The notes under the pieces: model-generated | What the model was told of the DNA's origin: nothing | The model's database searches: none | The model's input: only the letters and a program-made list of their open reading frames with translations | Made by a program: the position numbers and the translations under genes | From: an uncultured Chitinophagales bacterium | GTDB lineage: Bacteria > Bacteroidota > Bacteroidia > Chitinophagales > UBA2359 | Direction of reading: 5' to 3' | Length of the DNA: 46,293 nt | Assembly (NCBI GenBank): GCA_937927195.1 | Contig: CALBCY010000200.1 | Location: 1 to 46,293, forward strand | Part shown: piece after piece, positions 26,218 to 34,260 of the stretch | Layout of the letters: every line of letters starts with the position of its first letter | How positions within the stretch are numbered: the stretch's first letter is position 1

Positions 26218-26287
26218 GGATGGATTGTGGCGGTTGGAACGTGGCGGATGGAGCGTGGCGGGTGGAACGTGGCGGATGGAACGTGGG
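26218..26287. repeat. G-rich 14-bp minisatellite, five units
   Basis: Five exact-length units of the form GGxTGGAxxGTGGC begin four bases after the VWA stop: GGATGGATTGTGGC, GGTTGGAACGTGGC, GGATGGAGCGTGGC, GGGTGGAACGTGGC, GGATGGAACGTGGG. The many GG doublets could support a two-tier quadruplex in RNA or DNA. Confidence 0.9.
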
Positions 26288-26381
26288 ATTCCTGATCAAG
26301 TCAGGAATGACGGAGGGTCAGGAATGATGTGTGGATAGGATGAATCGATGGGAGGTACCATCAACGAAAAGAAAATGATGC

Positions 26382-26420
26382 CCGTTTGTGGGCTCGCAAG
26401 CCTTGCGAGCCTACAAACGG
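26382..26420. repeat. Long hairpin, 19-pair dyad
   Basis: CCGTTTGT, then GGGCTCGCAAG, a single C, CTTGCGAGCC, T and ACAAACGG: a nearly perfect dyad with one G-U pair. No T tract follows. REP-like, in the gap between the VWA and transporter genes. Confidence 0.75.
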
Positions 26421-26525
26421 CTTGTGAGCGTACTAACAGTACTGCTAGTCGTATCATTTATAATATTATTGTGTATATTTAACACTTAGACATTTTAACT
26501 TACACTTTTTTCAAAAAATAAGCCA

Positions 26526-27845
26526 ATGGAATCGAATAAGTCAAATTACACGAGTGCTTTTATATTCTTGACCTCCCTTTTCTTTTTATGGGGTTTTATC
26601 ACTGTATTTGTCGACCCGCTTATTCCTCGTTTAAAGGAGGTTTTTGAAATCAATAATTTTCAGGCAGGGATGTTACAATTTGCCTTTTTTGGAGCTTATT
26701 TCTTACTTTCCATTCCCGCAGGATTTATTCTTTCTAAGATTGGGTACAAGCGTGGAATTGTTCTGGGCTTGTTCACCATGGCTGCTGGTTGTTTGTTATT
26801 TTATCCAGCTGCCTCTTACAGAACTTTTGGAATATTTTTAAGTGCTGTATTCGTTTTGGCTGGTGGAATGACCATCCTTCAAGTTGCTGCCAATCCTTAT
26901 GTTGCAGCTTTGGGGCCAGAAGAAAGTGCCTCGAGCCGATTGAATTTGGCACAGGCTTTTAACTCCTTGGGGACGGCCATCGCTCCAATATTGGGAGCCA
27001 TGTTTATTTTAAGTAGTACCGTAAAAACCTCGGATCAAATCGGAGCGCTTTCAGTTGCTGACAGAGAGTCTTATTACATAAGTGAAGCTGCTGCAGTTCA
27101 AGGACCATTTGTTACCATTGCTTGTATTCTTGCTCTTATTGCATTGGTTTTTCTTTTTGTGAAATTGCCTCAAATTTTGGAAAAGCAAGCGACGGGAGGT
27201 TATGGAGCAGCATTGAAAAACAAATGGCTGATAATGGGTGCCATTGGAATTTTCGTTTATGTTGGAGCAGAGGTTGCCATTGGAACATGGTTGACTAGTT
27301 ATTTTGTGGATATGAATCTGGCAGAAGCGGTAAAAAACAATGATTTCATGAGTGGAATTGCGAGCTGGTTCTTAGGATCAGATTACGGAACATTAGATCC
27401 CAAAGCCATTGTTGGTGCCTTCGTAACCTTCTATTGGACTGGAGCAATGGTAGGCCGATTCATTGGAGCTTATTTAACAAAGTTAATTTCACCAGGTAAA
27501 GTGCTCGGCTTTTTTGCAATAGGAGCAATGTCCCTCATTATTATCTCAATGAGTACGACAGGTTTTGTTTCCATGTGGTCTATCTTGGCAGTAGGATTGT
27601 TCAATTCGATTATGTTCCCAACCATCTTCACTTTGGCCATTGACGGAATGGGCGAGTTAAGACCTCAGGCCTCTGGAATTTTGTGTACTGCTATTGTAGG
27701 TGGTGCTTTTATTCCACCATTATTCGGAAAATTAACCGATAGCTTTGGTTTCAAAATGGCCTTTATTCTTACTTTATTTTGTTACGGATACATAATGTTC
27801 TTTGGTTTATCAAAATCTAATAGCAAACCATTGGCCTCGGCCTAA
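26526..27845 (+). CDS. FucP/GluP-type sugar MFS transporter
   Basis: 439 residues, twelve hydrophobic segments. It imports a hexose such as fucose, glucose or galactose with protons across the inner membrane. Family features: FLTSLFFLWGFITVFVDPLIPRL split over the first helix and loop, with the LWGF and DPL positions typical of FucP relatives; IPAGFILSKIGYKRGI (loop 2-3 motif); QVAANPYVAALGPEESASSR, a hallmark of this subfamily; and GRFIGAYL after helix 8. The C-terminus is short (SNSKPLASA). The exact sugar cannot be told. A terminator was not seen after it; a -7 box for the next gene lies 55 bases beyond its stop. Confidence 0.9.
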   Translation: MESNKSNYTSAFIFLTSLFFLWGFITVFVDPLIPRLKEVFEINNFQAGMLQFAFFGAYFLLSIPAGFILSKIGYKRGIVLGLFTMAAGCLLFYPAASYRTFGIFLSAVFVLAGGMTILQVAANPYVAALGPEESASSRLNLAQAFNSLGTAIAPILGAMFILSSTVKTSDQIGALSVADRESYYISEAAAVQGPFVTIACILALIALVFLFVKLPQILEKQATGGYGAALKNKWLIMGAIGIFVYVGAEVAIGTWLTSYFVDMNLAEAVKNNDFMSGIASWFLGSDYGTLDPKAIVGAFVTFYWTGAMVGRFIGAYLTKLISPGKVLGFFAIGAMSLIIISMSTTGFVSMWSILAVGLFNSIMFPTIFTLAIDGMGELRPQASGILCTAIVGGAFIPPLFGKLTDSFGFKMAFILTLFCYGYIMFFGLSKSNSKPLASA

Positions 27846-27900
27846 ATGAGCGATTACATAAATTCCTTACAATTGGTATAAGCAATATCAACACATTTTT

Positions 27901-27908
27901 TATCTTTG
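27901..27908 (+). promoter_or_regulatory. Putative Bacteroidota -7 promoter box
   Basis: TATCTTTG fits TAnnTTTG exactly, 15 bases before the ATG at 27924. It supports that ATG over the earlier TTG codon, which lies inside the box. An upstream TTG at 27873 is 25 bases away, longer than the consensus spacing. Confidence 0.45.
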
Positions 27909-27923
27909 GTAAAAAATAATGCC

Positions 27924-28460
27924 ATGAAAAATATTAAAAACTATTTCTTGCTTTCATTTATGGTTTTCAGTTTAAGCTTATTAGGCACTGAAATGGTAAA
28001 TGCTCAAAAAGCACAACTGAAGAAAGCAGATGCCTCAACAAAAGTCTCAAAAGATACAAAAGAGGCTTCAATGAGTTTTGCCGATGAAATGAAGCCTGCA
28101 ATTCAACAGTTAGGAAAATTATGGGGGAAAGCAATTCAAAGTAAAGATGCTTCTGTTATAAAAATGATTTATGATCAAAACGCCCATTACTTGCCAAATA
28201 ATTCGCCAGCAATTCATGGCATAGACAAAATAATGGCTTCTTGGGAAGAAGCGATGGCTTTTATGTTGGGTTTGGAACTCAATATGGAAACTTTAGAAGG
28301 AACAAAAGATTTGCTTTATGAAACTGGAACTGGAATAGCAATATTCTTGAATGAAAAAGGAGAAAAAACTGAAATGAAAATCAAGTATGTCAATGTTTGG
28401 AAAGTCCAAGAAGATGGAAGCTACAAAGTAGTTATTGACACATACAATGAGATAGATTAA
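27924..28460 (+). CDS. Secreted SnoaL/NTF2-like (DUF4440-type) protein
   Basis: 178 residues from ATG 27924. The signal peptide ends near MVNAQ (about 27). After a Lys-rich linker, residues about 55-178 fit the NTF2-like cone fold of DUF4440 proteins: a long helix (MKPAIQQLGKLWGKAIQSKD), then MIYDQNAHYLPNNSPAIHG with the typical Y..da.ylpn..p.i.G, then IDKIMASWEEAM, and strands ending in KYVNVWKVQEDGSYKVVIDT. These domains bind small ligands or act as minor enzymes; no catalytic residues can be assigned. Followed by a strong terminator, so it is a single-gene unit. Confidence 0.8.
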   Translation: MKNIKNYFLLSFMVFSLSLLGTEMVNAQKAQLKKADASTKVSKDTKEASMSFADEMKPAIQQLGKLWGKAIQSKDASVIKMIYDQNAHYLPNNSPAIHGIDKIMASWEEAMAFMLGLELNMETLEGTKDLLYETGTGIAIFLNEKGEKTEMKIKYVNVWKVQEDGSYKVVIDTYNEID

Positions 28461-28520
28461 CATGCGTTGCTGTTCATAGTATTTCAAGAACATAGATTTT
28501 AAAACATAAATTTATAGGAG

Positions 28521-28558
28521 CTGGATTTTAGATAGTAATCTATAATCCAGTTTTTTTT
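28521..28558 (+). terminator. Rho-independent terminator
   Basis: CTGGATT pairs with AATCCAG and, after one mismatch, TAGAT with ATCTA; loop AGTA; followed directly by eight T. It lies 60 bases after the DUF4440-type gene and only 24 bases before the proposed TTG start of the next gene. Confidence 0.88.
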
Positions 28559-28581
28559 ACTTAAATTTCAAGAAAACAACT

Positions 28582-29583
28582 TTGAGTATAGAACTCAACT
28601 TAGCCCAGGCCAATCGCTTGGCCACCTTACCACTTGATTGTATTTGCAGACCATTGCCTTACAAACCGGGCCATACCATTGCCAGCGAGAAAGATTTGGT
28701 TTTGCCCCAAGTTCATCACCCTGCATTTTATGGCTGTTTCGATTGGCATTCTGCAGTGCATGGACACTGGTCTTTGGTCTATTTGTTGAAATTGTTTCCT
28801 GAAATGGAAGCTGCGCAAGAGGCTAGAGAAAAGCTCAATAAAAATCTGACGAAAGAAAACATACAAAAAGAATTGGATTATTTTTTTCTCAGTCCATATA
28901 CCAAAGCTTTTGAAAGAACTTATGGATGGGCTTGGTTTTTAAAATTGCAGGAAGAACTTTCAGGTTGGGAAGATCCAGATGGAAAACGATGGTTTCAAAA
29001 TCTTCAAATTTTGGCCGATTTCTTTGTAGAAAGTTACCAATCTTTTTTGCCAAACCTCGCCTACCCGATCAGAACAGGCCAACACTCCAATACTGCTTTT
29101 GGAATCAGTTTTGCCATTGATTACGCCCAAACAATTCAACTTGACACCTTTGCTGAACTCTTGAAAAAAGAAGCCATTCGACTTTTTTATAACGATAAAA
29201 ATGGACCTATTGATTGGGAACCCGGCGGCTATGATTTCTTTTCTCCTTGTTTAATGGAAATGGATTTGATGAGAAAAGTTTTATCTGGGTCTGCCTTTCA
29301 ATCTTGGTTGGAACAATTTCTTCCCAGCCTTTACAATCATTCTCTCGATCTACAACCTGGTCAAATTAAAAACCGAGCCGATGGTTTTCTCGTACATTTA
29401 GATGGGCTCAATTTTTCAAGAGCTTGGTGCATGTATCCTCTACTGAATAATGCATCTGCTCAGATAATGGCTGATGAGCATATTAAATTCTCCATCGATA
29501 AAATTACGGATGGAGATTATGCAGGGCAACATTGGTTGGCCTCTTTTGCCTTGTTCGCTTTGAAGGTAAAATCTGAGAGATAG
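28582..29583 (+). CDS. DUF2891-family protein
   Basis: 333 residues from TTG 28582, the only plausible start near the conserved N-terminus (no ATG in frame upstream before a stop or until much later). It resembles DUF2891: CICRPLPYKPGH, HPAFYGCFDWHSAVHGHWSL near residues 48-67, FERTYGWAWFLKLQEEL, YPIRTGQHSNTAFG and DWEPGGYDFFSPCL. It is a helical-toroid-like protein rich in His and Trp, suggesting a glycosidase-like or metal site; the family's function is unknown. No signal peptide, so probably cytosolic. The start lies just 24 bases beyond a terminator, so a dedicated promoter must overlap that terminator, or transcripts read through. Confidence 0.82.
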   Translation: MSIELNLAQANRLATLPLDCICRPLPYKPGHTIASEKDLVLPQVHHPAFYGCFDWHSAVHGHWSLVYLLKLFPEMEAAQEAREKLNKNLTKENIQKELDYFFLSPYTKAFERTYGWAWFLKLQEELSGWEDPDGKRWFQNLQILADFFVESYQSFLPNLAYPIRTGQHSNTAFGISFAIDYAQTIQLDTFAELLKKEAIRLFYNDKNGPIDWEPGGYDFFSPCLMEMDLMRKVLSGSAFQSWLEQFLPSLYNHSLDLQPGQIKNRADGFLVHLDGLNFSRAWCMYPLLNNASAQIMADEHIKFSIDKITDGDYAGQHWLASFALFALKVKSER

Positions 29584-29722
29584 CAAGAAATTATTAATTG
29601 ATTCAAAGTGGCTGAAAATTATTGATTGAATGATTATTTTTTCATTTGGTTTAAAGTTATATAAGATGGTTCTAGAACAGGTTTTAACACAAAAAGTTGT
29701 TTTTTTCGTCTTTTTTCCTTAC

Positions 29723-29739
29723 TAGTCACCAAGTGACTA
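29723..29739. promoter_or_regulatory. 17-bp palindrome, site 2
   Basis: TAGTCAC-CAA-GTGACTA, the same dyad as at 21515-21531 in the opposite orientation, with shared flank CTATAGT and ACGAAAAAT (complement). It is 130 bases before pxpA and 140 after the DUF2891 gene. On the plus strand it is followed by TATATTTTTCG, so a terminator role is also possible. Confidence 0.5.
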
Positions 29740-29868
29740 TAGTATATTTTTCGTTTTCTACAAAATTTTCTACTACTAAATAAAAAAAGAGAGGCTAATC
29801 ACTATCTCATAAACACAGACGACCTTAATTTTTTCATCAAATTGGTAGTGAACAAAAGCTAAAACCCA

Positions 29869-30624
29869 ATGGCAGACAGAATAGACCTCAATTGCGATAT
29901 GGGAGAATTGGCTCCCGGAACGAACTTGAATTTCGACCATGAAATTATGCCATTCATTTCATCCTGTAATGTGGCTTGCGGTTTCCACAGTGGTACAGCG
30001 TCTTTGATTGAAAATACTCTTCGCTCAGCTTTGGCTCTTAATGTAGCAATTGGGGCTCATCCCTCCTACAATGATCCTGCTAACTTCGGAAGAAAATCTT
30101 TGGTGGTCGATTCAAGAATATTGTTTGCAGACTTGAGGTATCAAATTTCTGCTGTAAAAGGAATGGTGGAATCTTTGGGTGGAGAATTAAGACATGTTAA
30201 AGCCCATGGAGCATTGTACAATGACATGATCAACAATGTCGATCTTGCGAGAGGTTTTGTGAATTTGGTTGGTGAAATTGATCCTAAGCTTTCTATCATT
30301 GGATTTTCAGGATCTTGTCTCCAACAAATTTGCCAAAAAGAAAATAGAAAATTCATCAATGAGGTATTTGCCGATCGTACTTATGAATCTGGCAAACAAC
30401 TAAGATCGAGAAAGCTTGAAAATGCGCTCATACATAATTCTGATGCAGTATTAAAACAAGTTGGACAGTTTTTGAAGAATGAAATAACAGATTACTCCGG
30501 TAAAACTCATTTCATCAAAGCAGAGTCTATTTGTTTGCACAGCGATACAAAAGGAGCAGTTAATTTGGCAAGACAAATATCAAATTATTTAAAAACAAAA
30601 AATGTTGAAGTCTGTACAGCTTAA
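29869..30624 (+). CDS. pxpA: 5-oxoprolinase subunit A (LamB/YcsF family)
   Basis: 251 residues. PxpA with PxpB and PxpC cleaves 5-oxo-L-proline (pyroglutamate) to glutamate using ATP; cytosolic. Family motifs are clear: IDLNCDMGE at residues 5-13, SCNVACGFHSGT, IGAHPSYNDPANFGR, VKAHGALYNDM and the FADRTY segment. Length matches the family (about 250). It is first of three overlapping genes: pxpB starts 23 bases before its stop, so the operon is translationally coupled. The two substrate-degrading partners follow in standard order. No transporter gene is in the cluster. Confidence 0.95.
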   Translation: MADRIDLNCDMGELAPGTNLNFDHEIMPFISSCNVACGFHSGTASLIENTLRSALALNVAIGAHPSYNDPANFGRKSLVVDSRILFADLRYQISAVKGMVESLGGELRHVKAHGALYNDMINNVDLARGFVNLVGEIDPKLSIIGFSGSCLQQICQKENRKFINEVFADRTYESGKQLRSRKLENALIHNSDAVLKQVGQFLKNEITDYSGKTHFIKAESICLHSDTKGAVNLARQISNYLKTKNVEVCTA

Positions 30625-31303
30625 CAATATTGACCTTGAGGTAAGAAATTTCAATGGAGATTTTATTTTGTTATCATTGTTATCAAACAAAAATGCTGTT
30701 GGTTTATGCCTGTTCGGGAAAGCAATTTTGGACAAGAATTTTGACTTCATAGAGGAAGTTATTGCTACTGAAACCGAAATTTATTTAAAACTCAACAAGC
30801 TTTTCAATCCGAATAAATTAGAACAAATCAAAGACATTGAAATCCCAAGTGCTGTACAATCTGCTGAAATCAAAATCCCTATTTATTTTGAAGTGGAGGG
30901 TGATTGGAAAACCATTGAAAACATTTCAGGAATAAACAAACAACAATACATTGAAAAATTGCTGAAATTAGATTTCACGATTGCAATGTTCGGATTTCTT
31001 CCTGGCTTCGTTTATATGAACGGGCTTCCGAAAAACATGCAGATTCCAAGAAAAGCAACTGCAGCCAAATACATTCCCAAAAACAGTCTTGCAATTGGAA
31101 ATCAATACATGGGCATTTACAGTTTGAACAGTCCGGGTGGATGGAATGTGATCGGGCAATTGCCCATTTCTATTTTAGATTTTGATTCGCTTCCTGCCAT
31201 TTGTTTGCAACCTTCTGATAAAATAAAATTCGACCAGATAGATTATGCTAGTTATTCGCTGTTAAAAAATAAATCCATTTCAATCAAAGAATACAATGGA
31301 TAA
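30602..31303 (+). CDS. pxpB: 5-oxoprolinase subunit B (KipI/allophanate hydrolase subunit 1-like)
   Basis: 233 residues. It works with PxpC as the second half of prokaryotic 5-oxoprolinase. Motifs: IPIYFEVEGDWKTIENIS, FGFLPGFVYMNGLP, IPRKATAAKYIPKNSLAIGN and SPGGWNVIGQLP, matching the cyclophilin-like carboxyltransferase domain 1 family including the GFxPGF..Y..GLP signature. The N-terminal about 80 residues are more diverged than usual. The start overlaps pxpA by 23 bases and the end overlaps pxpC by 8. Confidence 0.93.
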   Translation: MLKSVQLNNIDLEVRNFNGDFILLSLLSNKNAVGLCLFGKAILDKNFDFIEEVIATETEIYLKLNKLFNPNKLEQIKDIEIPSAVQSAEIKIPIYFEVEGDWKTIENISGINKQQYIEKLLKLDFTIAMFGFLPGFVYMNGLPKNMQIPRKATAAKYIPKNSLAIGNQYMGIYSLNSPGGWNVIGQLPISILDFDSLPAICLQPSDKIKFDQIDYASYSLLKNKSISIKEYNG

Positions 31304-32192
31304 TATCGAAAATACGAAGTTGGGGAAATTGAAAATAATAAAAGCGGGAAGCCTGTGTAGCATTCAGGATTTGGGTAGAAAAGGATGGGCTTTTTATGCC
31401 ATTCCTCAATCAGGAGCGATGGATTCTAAATCTGCTTCTTTGGCCAATGAAATTTTAGGAAATCCAGAAAACAATCCTGTGATTGAATGCACAGGAATCG
31501 CTGCTACAATAGAATTTCAAAGCGATGCTTCCATTTCATTGACAGGAGGCGATCCTAGTTGGTTAATTGACGGACAACCAATTTCACGCTATAAAAACAT
31601 AACAATAAAAAAAGGACAAATTTTATCAGGAGGAAAAATAACGCATGGTTTCAGATCCTATATAGCCATTAATGGAATATTAGAAACGCAAGAAATTTAC
31701 GGCTCTTCCTCCTTTTACTTAAATGCGAATATTGGTGGACACAATGGACAGTTGATCAAAGCAGGAGATGTGTTGAAATGGCATGAAATACAATCAACAA
31801 AAGCGACAAATTTCACAAATAAACCAAGACCTTTCATTTCAAAGATAAAACTAAAGAAAGGACCGGAATTTGATTTTTTGGATACACAAAGTAAAAGTGC
31901 TTTAACTGAAAATGTATTTTATATTTCAAAAGACAGCAATCGAATGGGCGCAAGATTGGAAGGTGACAAACTAAGCGACCGACTGCACTGCACTCAGCCA
32001 TCATTGCTCAATAGTGTCGTAGTTTTCCCAGGGATATTACAAGTCCCACCTTCTGGACAAATATTGGTGATATTGCAAGATGGACAAACAACAGGAGGCT
32101 ACCCAAGAATAGCCTATATTGATGCTAGTCACTTAGATTTTTTCAATCAAATTGCGATAGGAAGAGCAGTGAAATTTCAACTCAAAAAATAA
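31296..32192 (+). CDS. pxpC: 5-oxoprolinase subunit C (biotin-dependent carboxyltransferase-like)
   Basis: 298 residues, slightly shorter than many family members (about 310). Motifs: LCSIQDLGRKGWAFYAIPQSGAMD near residues 15-40 (S.qD.GR.G....G.p.sGamD), ANEILGNPENNPVIECT, RSYIAINGILETQEIYGSSS, NRMGARLEGDKLS, GILQVPPSGQILVILQDGQT and GGYPRIAYI. With PxpB it forms the complex that receives phosphorylated oxoproline. Last gene of the pxpABC operon; converges on the sulfatase gene with a 109-base gap that contains a multi-arm inverted repeat. Confidence 0.94.
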   Translation: MDNIENTKLGKLKIIKAGSLCSIQDLGRKGWAFYAIPQSGAMDSKSASLANEILGNPENNPVIECTGIAATIEFQSDASISLTGGDPSWLIDGQPISRYKNITIKKGQILSGGKITHGFRSYIAINGILETQEIYGSSSFYLNANIGGHNGQLIKAGDVLKWHEIQSTKATNFTNKPRPFISKIKLKKGPEFDFLDTQSKSALTENVFYISKDSNRMGARLEGDKLSDRLHCTQPSLLNSVVVFPGILQVPPSGQILVILQDGQTTGGYPRIAYIDASHLDFFNQIAIGRAVKFQLKK

Positions 32193-32219
32193 TTTCATGC
32201 CAGGTCTGGGAATTGATAT

Positions 32220-32267
32220 AACTTTTGGTGATAACACCAAAAGATAGCTCGGATTACACCAAAAGTT
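32220..32267. repeat. Three-arm inverted/direct repeat
   Basis: AACTTTTGGTG (32220-32230) can pair with CACCAAAAG (32235-32243, 9 bp, 4-base loop) or with CACCAAAAGTT (32257-32267, 11 bp). The two right arms are direct repeats. It lies in the convergent gap between pxpC and the sulfatase. Confidence 0.7.
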
Positions 32268-32301
32268 AACAGCCTGAGAAGACGGATGGTTCATGAAACA
32301 A

Positions 32302-33816
32302 TTACTTGTTCTTTATCAGTTTAAGGTAATGTTGATACTTGTTATTTTCTTCTGCACCCAATGGAATGTTCCAATCTCTTTTAATTCTATTTCCTGAACG
32401 GATCCATTTGTTCAATTGTTTCGAAAGATTTTTCTTTACATCCTTTCTCGATGAATTTCTATTGAACAATTCATTTTCATTGTTTTTCATATTGAAGGCA
32501 AATTCCTTTCCATTTGATAGTCTTAAATATTTCCAACTTAAATTTCTAATTGCTTCTTGCTGTCTAAAAGACCAGAACAACCATCTTGGAGGATATTCAT
32601 CCGTTTGGCTTAGATAAGGTAGTAGATCTATTCCATCAAGATCTAATATATCATGACCAGCCAATTTTAATGCAGTGGCAGTTGCATCCAATGTTGAAAC
32701 AGGATAATCTGCAACTTGCCCCTCTGGAATAACACCTTTCCAATTGACTATATATGGCACTCTGATTCCGCCTTCCATCAGATCGCCTTTTTCGCCTATA
32801 AAAGGATCATTTAAAGAACCATTCCATACGCCTTTTTTATCTGCCAAGTCTACATCTTTTTTAAATATTCCCAATGGCGCTCCATTGTCACTTATGAAAA
32901 ATATCAAAGTATTTTCCTCCAAATCATTGTCTCTCAAAAGATCCATAATTTTGCCAACTCCATCGTCAATGGCTGACATCAAACCCAATGCGGCCCTTCT
33001 TCTTTCCGGCATGGGACCAGCAAAGCGTTCCTTATATTTCATTGGGACATCATCAAGGGGAACATGCGGACCGTAATAAGCGAGGTAAAGAAAAAAAGGA
33101 TCATTCTTATTTCGTTTAATAAATTCTAATGCCGCTTTGGTTTGTAAATCAATTCGAAAATCTTTGAAGGAGAAACTTTTTTTCTTTTCACCATAGTAAT
33201 TTCCCTCCAAATCAAAGTTGGCTCGATAATCCTTATCGGGGCCACAGAAATAATCTGTAAATCCTCGTTGATCCGGCAAATATTGTTTACTTAAATAGGA
33301 TGGAATATGAACCCTTCCATTCACCATCTTTGGAGATTTTAGATTTTCATCTACCCATTTTGTCTGAACATGCAATGGTTGTAAATGCCATTTGCCAACC
33401 ATTCCGGTTATGTAGCCTTTCGATTTTAATTTATCGGCAATGGTTTTTTCAGAAAGTGGCAAAGGTCCGGTATTGTTGCCTTCCAATCCAAATCGCTGCT
33501 GGTATTTTCCTGTAATCAATCCCGCTCTGGAAGGAACACATTGTGGAGAGGTACAATAGCCCGCTGTCATTCTTACTCCTGTTGCAGCCAATTGATCAAT
33601 ATTGGGTGTTTTGATATCCGTAACTTGCCCGTAACATCCTAAATCAGCATATCCTTGATCATCTGTAATGATAAAAATGACATTGGCTTGTCCATTGTCT
33701 TTGCTACTTCCGCTACTTCTTGCAGGTTCCTCTTCTTTAGAAACACAAGAATTGAAAGACAGCAATGTAAAAGATAATGCAATAAATGTATAGAGGATGT
33801 TTAAAGAGCTATTCAT
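32302..33816 (-). CDS. Sulfatase (arylsulfatase-type), probable lipoprotein
   Basis: 504 residues. The signal sequence has a Cys at residue 24 (SFNSC), a loose lipobox, so it is probably membrane-anchored after export. It hydrolyses sulfate esters. The S1 sulfatase features are present: IIFIITDDQG-type metal motif (TDDQG near 51-55), CVPSR at 93-97 within QCVPSRAGLITGKYQ (Cys to formylglycine), GKWHL, YYGPHVPL, and FFISDNGAP supplying further metal ligands. An anaerobic or FGE-type maturase gene is not in the window. The C-terminal domain ends in basic residues. Substrate could be a sulfated glycan, as in other Bacteroidota. Single gene, convergent with pxpABC. Confidence 0.9.
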   Translation of the reverse strand: MNSSLNILYTFIALSFTLLSFNSCVSKEEEPARSSGSSKDNGQANVIFIITDDQGYADLGCYGQVTDIKTPNIDQLAATGVRMTAGYCTSPQCVPSRAGLITGKYQQRFGLEGNNTGPLPLSEKTIADKLKSKGYITGMVGKWHLQPLHVQTKWVDENLKSPKMVNGRVHIPSYLSKQYLPDQRGFTDYFCGPDKDYRANFDLEGNYYGEKKKSFSFKDFRIDLQTKAALEFIKRNKNDPFFLYLAYYGPHVPLDDVPMKYKERFAGPMPERRRAALGLMSAIDDGVGKIMDLLRDNDLEENTLIFFISDNGAPLGIFKKDVDLADKKGVWNGSLNDPFIGEKGDLMEGGIRVPYIVNWKGVIPEGQVADYPVSTLDATATALKLAGHDILDLDGIDLLPYLSQTDEYPPRWLFWSFRQQEAIRNLSWKYLRLSNGKEFAFNMKNNENELFNRNSSRKDVKKNLSKQLNKWIRSGNRIKRDWNIPLGAEENNKYQHYLKLIKNK

Positions 33817-33937
33817 TCTTATTTCTTCTTAAAAGCCAAGTTAAATTCGTTCTCGACACAATTTAATCATTCGCAACCAATTGGGATAATAAACAGATTT
33901 AATCCCCAAAACTACAGAATTAATGACATTTAATCAT

Positions 33938-34101
33938 TAAGTAGTTGGACATAAATAATAAAACAATCCTTTGAGTGATTTTTCAACATATACTGCATTA
34001 GAAAGCCTCGTTGTAGCTATGGCTATACCTGCATTTTCTTCTTTGTATATGATGAAAACTCATCTCAAATCATTAGTACTTTATTTACGTCCAACTACTT
34101 A
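33938..34101. repeat. Foldback element, copy 2, with 21-bp terminal inverted repeats
   Basis: 21-base arms at 33938-33958 and 34081-34101 match as an inverted repeat with one mismatch (both contain GTAGTTGGAC or its complement). Imperfect pairing continues inward (TTTGAG...TTTTCA...CATATAC on both arms) to the centre TAGCTATGGCTA at 34014-34025, preceded by GCCTCG. The centre is the same as in the element at 8-103. No coding capacity. Confidence 0.75.
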
Positions 34102-34224
34102 TTCATAAAAAATGGATGAAATAAAGCCAATTACAAATCAATGGTAATCAATCAAAAATCAAAAAACACTGGATTTGGGATGGTAAATAGTTACTATATA
34201 ATGCTTATTGATTCTTTTTTTTAA

Positions 34225-34232
34225 TATTTTTG
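34225..34232 (+). promoter_or_regulatory. Putative Bacteroidota -7 promoter box
   Basis: TATTTTTG fits TAnnTTTG, 28 bases before the ATG at 34261. An ATTG at 34207 is the nearest -33-like sequence, closer than the usual 19 bases. Confidence 0.35.
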
Positions 34233-34260
34233 AACAACGATAACCTAAAAAATATTCCTG

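Larger units (their letters stand above)
26215..26525. other. 311-base repeat-rich gap
   Basis: It contains, in order, the 14-bp minisatellite, a hairpin TTCCTGA/TCAGGAA (26289-26307) that looks like a common dispersed GATTCCTGA...TCAGGAATGACGG repeat, and a long hairpin at 26382-26420. The last 70 bases before the transporter start are AT-rich leader. Confidence 0.7.
33817..34260. other. 444-base gap with foldback element and promoter box
   Basis: The gap between divergent genes. It contains foldback element copy 2 (33938-34101) and a -7 box at 34225-34232. The rest is AT-rich; no gene was found. Confidence 0.6.
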
